Part shown: positions 58,923 through 64,000 of the stretch, piece by piece
How positions within the stretch are numbered: position 1 is the first letter of the stretch
Layout of the letters: each line of letters begins with the position of its first letter
NCBI GenBank assembly: GCA_905221605.1
Contig: CAJNDS010002541.1
Span: forward strand, 304,501-368,500
DNA length: 64,000 nt
Reading direction: 5' to 3'
Source: Symbiodinium natans
Lineage: Eukaryota; Sar; Dinophyceae; Suessiales; Symbiodiniaceae
Made by a program: the position numbers and the translations under genes
Notes under the pieces: generated by a model
The model's database searches: none
Told to the model about the DNA's origin: nothing
Seen by the model: only the letters and a program-made list of their open reading frames with translations

Positions 58923-59030
58923 TTCTGCATATGTAAGCATTGCTACAGCACAGGTGTGCAGGACGTTCAGCATATGTAAGCATTGCTTCGGCACAGGCGA
59001 GAGCAGAGCTCCGCATATGTAAGCATTGCG
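58923..59030 (+). repeat. Threefold CATATGTAAGCATTGC repeat
   Basis: GCATATGTAAGCATTGC, or CATATGTAAGCATTGC, occurs at about 58928, 58970 and 59014, spaced about 43 bp, just before the spliced-leader relic. If the LTR call is right, this is the 3' part of the LTR or leader. Confidence 0.75.
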
Positions 59031-59035
59031 ACTGG

Positions 59036-59048
59036 ATTTTGGCTCAAG
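59036..59048 (+). other. Dinoflagellate spliced-leader relic (13 nt)
   Basis: ATTTTGGCTCAAG equals the last 13 nt of the conserved 22-nt dinoflagellate spliced leader. The preceding bases (GCGACTGG) do not match the rest of the leader. Chance expectation for a 13-mer over both strands of the window is about 0.002. It is followed by CATGAAAAAG, opening a short upstream frame (59050-59223), and lies 204 bases before the gag-pol ATG. Genomic relics of this kind arise when trans-spliced mRNA is reverse-transcribed and re-integrated, as described for dinoflagellates. Confidence 0.7.
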
Positions 59049-59252
59049 CATGAAAAAGTGCGTGCCTGGATTGGGGTGTGAGGGTTTTGGGGGGTGTTTC
59101 CCGGGTGGTTCCTCTAGCTTAGGCTGGTCTAGCCTCTTCCGGACCTCCCCTAGCCCGGTGGTCCCCGTCCAGGGTTTTTTCCGTCTTGAGGGTTTGGTTG
59201 AAGCTGGGGCTTTCTGGGTGTAGTCCTGGTTTCCCTTAGATCCCTCTTTTCG

Positions 59253-62200
59253 ATGGCCGCTCCTGCGCCCTCCGCCCCTGGTCCTCACGAGGACCAAGGG
59301 GTTATGAGCCCAACTGGTGCTCGGCGTGCCATTGATTCGAGATTGGAAGGTGAGACTGCTGGTCCGCGCTACGATCGTTATCCTGCTGGAAATGCGATGC
59401 CCAATGGGGTACTTTCGGCTGATGTTGTAAGGCGTGAGGATATGGTGCAGGCCTCACCTGGTGCAGCGAGTTTGGAAAGCGCTCCATGGCCACCAGCAAT
59501 GACTTCAAGGACAGAAGATGTGGGACCGCCTGGTACATTTTCCTGTGATTCCGGGCTTCGCCAAGAAACGTCTTCCGTGTCTGCTGGGAATGTGGGGCCA
59601 ACGATTCCGCACTTGGTCGCGCGGGCGAGTACGGATAATCACCCGGGAGGCTCCCAGGGTGGGACTGCCTTGCCAGTCCCGTCCTGGATGAGTCGTCTCG
59701 GGGATTATCTTCGCCAAGCTTCCGGACAGGTTGAGACGCTGACAACGACGCTCACGAGGCAACGAGTGTTGGGTAGTAGTGGTGGTTTAGTGGTTCAACA
59801 ACATGAGCAGTTGCAGCAGCAGCATACCACTTCGCACCCCTCCACACCGCAGCATGCAACATACCCGGCAGCAGCGGCAACAATGTCTGGTGGTTTTTCT
59901 CCGACAGGACAACAAAGTGGGGATCCTCCTCTGTTTCCCAGCAGTGCTCGTCGTATTATGGAAGGCTGGGCAAGACAGGCTCCTTTGCTGCATGGTCCGA
60001 GGAGTGTGGGAACAGACGATGCTTCATCGGCGTCCATTCCGGTGGAGTTGGTGCAGGAGGAGGTGAGAAGACAAGTGGAAGCGGCCTTGGCAGGACAGAA
60101 GGGAAGGCTTGAGCGCCTTCAAGAAGAAAATGAGCGATTGCGGGAGATGGCTTTTGGGGGTGGTGGCGATGTGAAAGGACAAGGCCGGGGTGGGGCTCTA
60201 TGGAATGAGGCGCAGCGGCAGATGAGGGAGCAGTCTGAGCTTCCTGAGGATCGTGGTGTACCTCATGGAGATCGGGCCTACTCAGCATCGCAAGTGCTTC
60301 ATGAGGATCGTGGTGTACCTCATGGAGATCGGGCCTACTCAGCATCGCAAGTGCTTCATGAGGATCGTGGTGTACCTCATGGAGATCGGGCCTACTCAGC
60401 ATCGCAAGTGCTTCATGAGGATCGTGGTGTACCTCATGGAGATCGGGCCTCTTTCGCAACTCAAGTGCTTCATGAGGATCGTGGCGTACCTCATGGAGAT
60501 CGGGCCTCTTTCGCAACTCAAGTGCTTCATGAGGATCGTGGCGTACCTCATGGAGATCGGGCCTCTTTCGCAACTCAAGTGCTTCATGAAGATCGTGGCG
60601 TACCTCATGGAGATCGGGCCTCTTTCGCAACACATGCACTTCGTGAGGATCGTGGTGTACCTCATGGAGATCGGGCCTCCTCAGCATCTCATGCACTTCG
60701 TGAGGATCGTGGTGTACCTCATGGAGATCGGGCCTACCCAGCATCTCATGCACTTCGTGAGGATCGTGGTGTACCTCATGGAGATCGGGCCTCTTTCGCT
60801 CATGCACCTCGTGAGGATCGTGGTGTACCTCATGGAGATCGGGCCTACCCAGCATCTCATGCACTTCCTGAGGATCGTGGTGTACCTCATGGTGATCGGG
60901 TCTTTGCAGCAACAAGTGTGACTTCTGGGGTTCGGGGAGCTCTTCGGGAAGGTCGTCAACCAGTTCCGTCGATGTCTCGGGCCCATGATGGTCCTCGTGC
61001 ACAGAGGGGCGAAGCTGGTGCCAGGTCAAGAAGTGCAGAAGGACATGGCGAGCTTGGGAACAGGCCAAGGAATGTGTATGCTCGTGGTTATGGTGCCAAG
61101 CGATCTGCCTCAGCGAGTCCGTCGCCAAGTGGTGGTAGAGGAGTTGTGGGTGAGAGGTTGTCTGGAGGGGATGTCTGTGGTGTCCCGCCGTTTGACCGAG
61201 CCTTCAGGGCTCGCTTGGAGCCTGAGCTAGGGATAAGGGGAGATTATGAGCCGCTGAAGAGACCTGAGGGAGTTGCAACCCTTGGTGCGCCTTGTGAAGC
61301 TCCTCCTGGTCTCAGTCCTCCCGTTGCTCCAGGAAGCGAGCAACAACCAGGCGATGTGGCGCCTGCAGCTCCGTCAAGCCCTTCTCCGATGGACATTGTG
61401 CTTACAGGTATCGGGCAGCTGCAACAGATGTTGCTGAAGAAGGGAGACGGGTTGGATGTGGATAAGGCGTCGCCGAATTTTCCGATGTTGCCTGACTACA
61501 CTCCGGAATCTGGTGCCATAGACTTCCAGGACTGGCTGTATCTTGTGGAGCAACAAGTGTCTGCTATGGCGGCAAGCGCTGGCGAGTGGTGGAAACAAGT
61601 CATGGGTTCGGCCTTGGAAGCATACCAGGAGTATCAGGCGCTTTCGCCGATCAAGCGGCTTGGGGTGAAGGCAAGGCTATCAGAGGAGCTTCAGGACGGC
61701 AAGTACCAGAAGCTTGCGAAAAAGGTGGCAGCCTTGCTTCTAGTAGCGCTTCCGACAGGTGTCCGAGATGAGCTAGTGGCCTATCGTGTGCAGGGGACTC
61801 ATCAGATACTGTTCAGGCTGATGGCTGTGTACCAGCCTGGGGGCGCTCAGGACCGGGCACAACTTCTGAAACAGTTGGAGGTGAGTGAATCTCCAGGAAC
61901 AGCGACGGATGCAGTGGTTGCGTTACGGAGATGGTATCGCCTGTACCAGCGAGCTTTGGATCTTGGTGTTTCCTTGCCAGATGAGTCCGTCCAGGTGAAG
62001 TCTTTGGGGGTCTTAACGAAGAAGGTGGCGGAGACAAATCAAGACTTTCGCTTTAAGGTGTCCTTGGCGAAGGCGGAGCTTCAGATTGACACCAGACCCA
62101 CCTCGGAGAATGTGTTGAAGTACTTCCAACATCTCCTTGCAGAATGTGAGCAGCTTGGGGCTACTGGGAGAAAGGCTACACCGTCACAGGCATCGGAGGC

Positions 62201-64000
62201 TCCCGGACCCAAACTGAAGGGCATGCAGCAACAGCCCTCAGATGCCGGAAATACCACTCAGAGGCCAAAGGCCAAGGCCTCTCCACCGCCTACGAATCCG
62301 ACAAAGCCGTGTTCATGGTTCACTACTGATGATGGTTGCAGAAATGGAAAGAACTGCAGTTTCAGGCATTCGTGGGAGGGTCTTCAGCGAGCCGAACGGT
62401 GCCTCCTTTGTGGTTCGACGAAGCACAGGGCAAGGGATTGTCCTACGAAGAAGGTGAGTCCTACTGACAAACCGGCCCCAAAGCCGAGGTTGGCCAAACA
62501 GCAGGCTGCAGCAGCTACTCCTACAACAGGGGCAGCTTCCTCGGAAGGTCCTTCGCTTTCGTCAGGTCCGTCGGTGCCGGCTGGAGATGCTACTCGTGAG
62601 CAGCCTTCAAGCCTTACTCCTTCAACCTCAAACAAGATCGACACGGAGCAGGTGGCGGCGATGTTGTCCGAAACAAACAAGATGCTGAAGGCCTTGACTT
62701 CCACTCAGGCTCAGGGCTCTGGCACAGGTTCGGCTTCTTCGGCGCCCTCGGATCCTTTGGGGGTTATACAGAGACAGTTGGAGGATTTGCGGCGACTGCG
62801 AATGCTGGTGGTGCTTCCGGAGAGGGTTGGCAATGAAGACTTCCGTGTGAAAATGGATGTGTATGAACGGTTGCTGCAGACTGAGCCAGAGGCGGTTGAG
62901 AAGGATTCCGAGGAGAAGATGGCCCTGTTGGATTCGGGAGCGAGCCATGCCTTTCGGGTTGCTGTTGACGATCGTGAGGTGGAACAAGGAAAGTTGGTGA
63001 AGGTTGCCTTGGCCAATGATGATCACGTTGTCCTTTCGCAGAACGCTGGTGGAACCCTGTTGTCTTCGCCTTCTACGAACCCTTCGGGTGGTGGAACGAT
63101 ACTACCTATGGGACAGTTGGTGCAGTTGCTTGGATGCACGGTACGATGGTCTCCGACAAGGCTTGAAGTTCGACACCCGATCCATGGCAAGTTGCGAGTG
63201 AAAGTCAACCATTTCTGCCCAGAGCTGACCGAGGTGAGCGCGCTACAGCTCATCAAGGAATTGGAGGAAAAACGGGTTGGCGAGTTCACGAAGACCTTGG
63301 AGGATATGGAGAGGCAGCTCAAGGAGATTGAGCTCTCGGGCTGTGGAGATCGCGGTTGGGAACAGCACCTCATGGATCTGGTGGAAACTGGGGCTCGAAC
63401 GAGTTTCTGTGGCTTCATCCAGAAGGTGCCCTATTTGCAGGGGGTGACCCCGGAGGCTTTCGCGACCATCCCTGAGGAGTTCCCGGTGACGAACAAAGAG
63501 GGCTGGAGGCTCTTGAAGGGCATGCCGTGGAGTAGAAGGAAACGAAGGAGTATGTTCCTTAGCAACAACTGGCTGGTGCATCTCTTCTCGGGAGACAAAA
63601 GGAAGAAGGGACTGGCTTCTTCAAGCGAATGGAAGGCCAGTCTGCATCGTGATGATGTTCTGGTGGAGGTGGACCTGAACCTTAGCAGTCACTTCGACAT
63701 GTTAAAGAAGGATGGCATCTTCAAGCTGCTTTTGTGGGGAGCTGCTCGGGGCAAAATTGAGGCTCTATTTGGGGGACCGCCTCGAAGAACCTTTCCCTTT
63801 ACAGGAAATGAGACGATGCTGTCCTCGCAACATGTTCGGGAAGTTCAGCTGGTTGCCAGGGCGATGATCCTTTGGTCAGTAGCTTCTGAGGGTAGGAGGA
63901 TCCTTTGGAGAGAGGGATCTTTAGAAACCCCGGGTCCTGGAGTTGGTTGGTTGCTGGAACATCCGAGAGTTGAATCGGGGAAGGTTCCTGGACTAGAGCA
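59253..64000 (+). CDS. Copia-type gag-pol polyprotein, intact frame, runs off the window
   Basis: The frame is open for about 1,582 codons from the first ATG after an in-frame TGA (59199) to the window edge, with no stop. Order: a Pro/Gly/Gln-rich N-terminus; a coiled-coil segment at about 270-310; twelve tandem 18-19-residue repeats at about 332-551; a basic stretch; gag capsid-like region at about 730-960; CCCH finger at 1020-1038 (CSWFTTDDGCRNGKNCSFRH); CCHC knuckle from 1050 (CLLCGSTKHRARDC); aspartic protease motif LLDSGASHAF with the catalytic Asp at 1227; then a domain with VHLFSG (1442-1447), EVDL and GGPPRR (from 1507) that resembles motifs I and IV of cytosine-5 DNA methyltransferases but lacks the catalytic Cys. 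Integrase, RT and RNase H should follow beyond the window. The open frame suggests a young, possibly active element. Confidence 0.9.
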   Translation, partial: MAAPAPSAPGPHEDQGVMSPTGARRAIDSRLEGETAGPRYDRYPAGNAMPNGVLSADVVRREDMVQASPGAASLESAPWPPAMTSRTEDVGPPGTFSCDSGLRQETSSVSAGNVGPTIPHLVARASTDNHPGGSQGGTALPVPSWMSRLGDYLRQASGQVETLTTTLTRQRVLGSSGGLVVQQHEQLQQQHTTSHPSTPQHATYPAAAATMSGGFSPTGQQSGDPPLFPSSARRIMEGWARQAPLLHGPRSVGTDDASSASIPVELVQEEVRRQVEAALAGQKGRLERLQEENERLREMAFGGGGDVKGQGRGGALWNEAQRQMREQSELPEDRGVPHGDRAYSASQVLHEDRGVPHGDRAYSASQVLHEDRGVPHGDRAYSASQVLHEDRGVPHGDRASFATQVLHEDRGVPHGDRASFATQVLHEDRGVPHGDRASFATQVLHEDRGVPHGDRASFATHALREDRGVPHGDRASSASHALREDRGVPHGDRAYPASHALREDRGVPHGDRASFAHAPREDRGVPHGDRAYPASHALPEDRGVPHGDRVFAATSVTSGVRGALREGRQPVPSMSRAHDGPRAQRGEAGARSRSAEGHGELGNRPRNVYARGYGAKRSASASPSPSGGRGVVGERLSGGDVCGVPPFDRAFRARLEPELGIRGDYEPLKRPEGVATLGAPCEAPPGLSPPVAPGSEQQPGDVAPAAPSSPSPMDIVLTGIGQLQQMLLKKGDGLDVDKASPNFPMLPDYTPESGAIDFQDWLYLVEQQVSAMAASAGEWWKQVMGSALEAYQEYQALSPIKRLGVKARLSEELQDGKYQKLAKKVAALLLVALPTGVRDELVAYRVQGTHQILFRLMAVYQPGGAQDRAQLLKQLEVSESPGTATDAVVALRRWYRLYQRALDLGVSLPDESVQVKSLGVLTKKVAETNQDFRFKVSLAKAELQIDTRPTSENVLKYFQHLLAECEQLGATGRKATPSQASEAPGPKLKGMQQQPSDAGNTTQRPKAKASPPPTNPTKPCSWFTTDDGCRNGKNCSFRHSWEGLQRAERCLLCGSTKHRARDCPTKKVSPTDKPAPKPRLAKQQAAAATPTTGAASSEGPSLSSGPSVPAGDATREQPSSLTPSTSNKIDTEQVAAMLSETNKMLKALTSTQAQGSGTGSASSAPSDPLGVIQRQLEDLRRLRMLVVLPERVGNEDFRVKMDVYERLLQTEPEAVEKDSEEKMALLDSGASHAFRVAVDDREVEQGKLVKVALANDDHVVLSQNAGGTLLSSPSTNPSGGGTILPMGQLVQLLGCTVRWSPTRLEVRHPIHGKLRVKVNHFCPELTEVSALQLIKELEEKRVGEFTKTLEDMERQLKEIELSGCGDRGWEQHLMDLVETGARTSFCGFIQKVPYLQGVTPEAFATIPEEFPVTNKEGWRLLKGMPWSRRKRRSMFLSNNWLVHLFSGDKRKKGLASSSEWKASLHRDDVLVEVDLNLSSHFDMLKKDGIFKLLLWGAARGKIEALFGGPPRRTFPFTGNETMLSSQHVREVQLVARAMILWSVASEGRRILWREGSLETPGPGVGWLLEHPRVESGKVPGLE
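60246..60905 (+). repeat. 12-unit tandem repeat inside gag (57 bp, 19 residues)
   Basis: Units begin at 60246, 60303, 60360, 60417, 60474, 60531, 60588, 60645, 60702, 60759, 60813 and 60870. They encode EDRGVPHGDRAYSASQVLH with variants (ASFATQVLH, AYPASHALR); one unit is 54 bp. The EDRGVPHGDR half is invariant, while the other half varies in three blocks, showing stepwise duplication. Lengths divisible by three keep the gag frame, and also hold spurious frames open on both strands. Function unknown; perhaps RNA-binding or multimerisation. Confidence 0.9.

Noticed and set aside
60246-60905. CRISPR-like array
   Set aside because: The repeats are contiguous coding tandem units without unique spacers, in a eukaryotic retroelement.
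60253-60921. 222-codon plus frame with repeated VYLMEIGP
   Set aside because: Out of frame with gag-pol and open only because of the 57-bp repeats.
59956-61128. 390-codon open frame on minus (His/Asp/Glu-rich repeats)
   Set aside because: It is the antisense of the 57-bp repeats in gag. The unit length keeps every frame open, and the plus-strand gag-pol frame explains the region.

Overview
The window looks like nuclear DNA of a dinoflagellate. The evidence is as follows. (1) A 13-nt match to the 3' end of the dinoflagellate spliced leader lies at 59036-59048, and an 11-nt match lies on the minus strand at 52693-52703. (2) Three Ty1/copia-like retroelement copies have an unusual gag-pol with a CCCH finger, a CCHC knuckle and extra enzyme-like domains; I recall similar polyproteins from Symbiodiniaceae-type genomes but could not check this. 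(3) Plant/alveolate-type telomere motifs (TTTAGGG and variants) are scattered through almost all intergenic and intron-like sequence, in both orientations. I cannot name the species.

Layout. 1-6.3 kb: a putative split gene with telomere-like introns (690-1482), an intronless four-helix membrane protein gene (1645-2703), C-rich minisatellites, and a second putative split gene (5701-6246). 6.3-23.7 kb: mostly degenerate telomere-like sequence, microsatellites, dispersed repeats and a gene-like stretch at 22226-23044. 23.7-27.4 kb: a 55-bp minisatellite followed by about 600-bp tandem units in a dimeric higher-order pattern, then two exon candidates. 28-33 kb: arrays of telomere-motif variants, a 58-bp tandem repeat, pyrimidine-rich repeat modules and three 53-bp palindromic elements. 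33-42 kb: degenerate telomere-like sequence and one minisatellite.

42273-49392 is a complete but decayed copia-type element on the minus strand. It has about 250-bp LTRs and a 5-bp target duplication (CCTAA), and it sits inside a telomere-like tract. 53061-54610 is a second, truncated copia fragment. 57.1-58.2 kb holds three short elements with terminal inverted repeats. From 59253 to the window edge runs an uninterrupted reading frame of about 1,582 codons, the gag-pol of a third copia-type element, with the spliced-leader relic just upstream.

Most of the window is repeats rather than recognisable host genes. The points that stand out are telomere-like tracts acting as GT-AG introns between phase-compatible exons, extra enzyme-like domains inside the copia polyproteins, and spliced-leader relics in genomic DNA. 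No rRNA, tRNA or CRISPR array was recognised.
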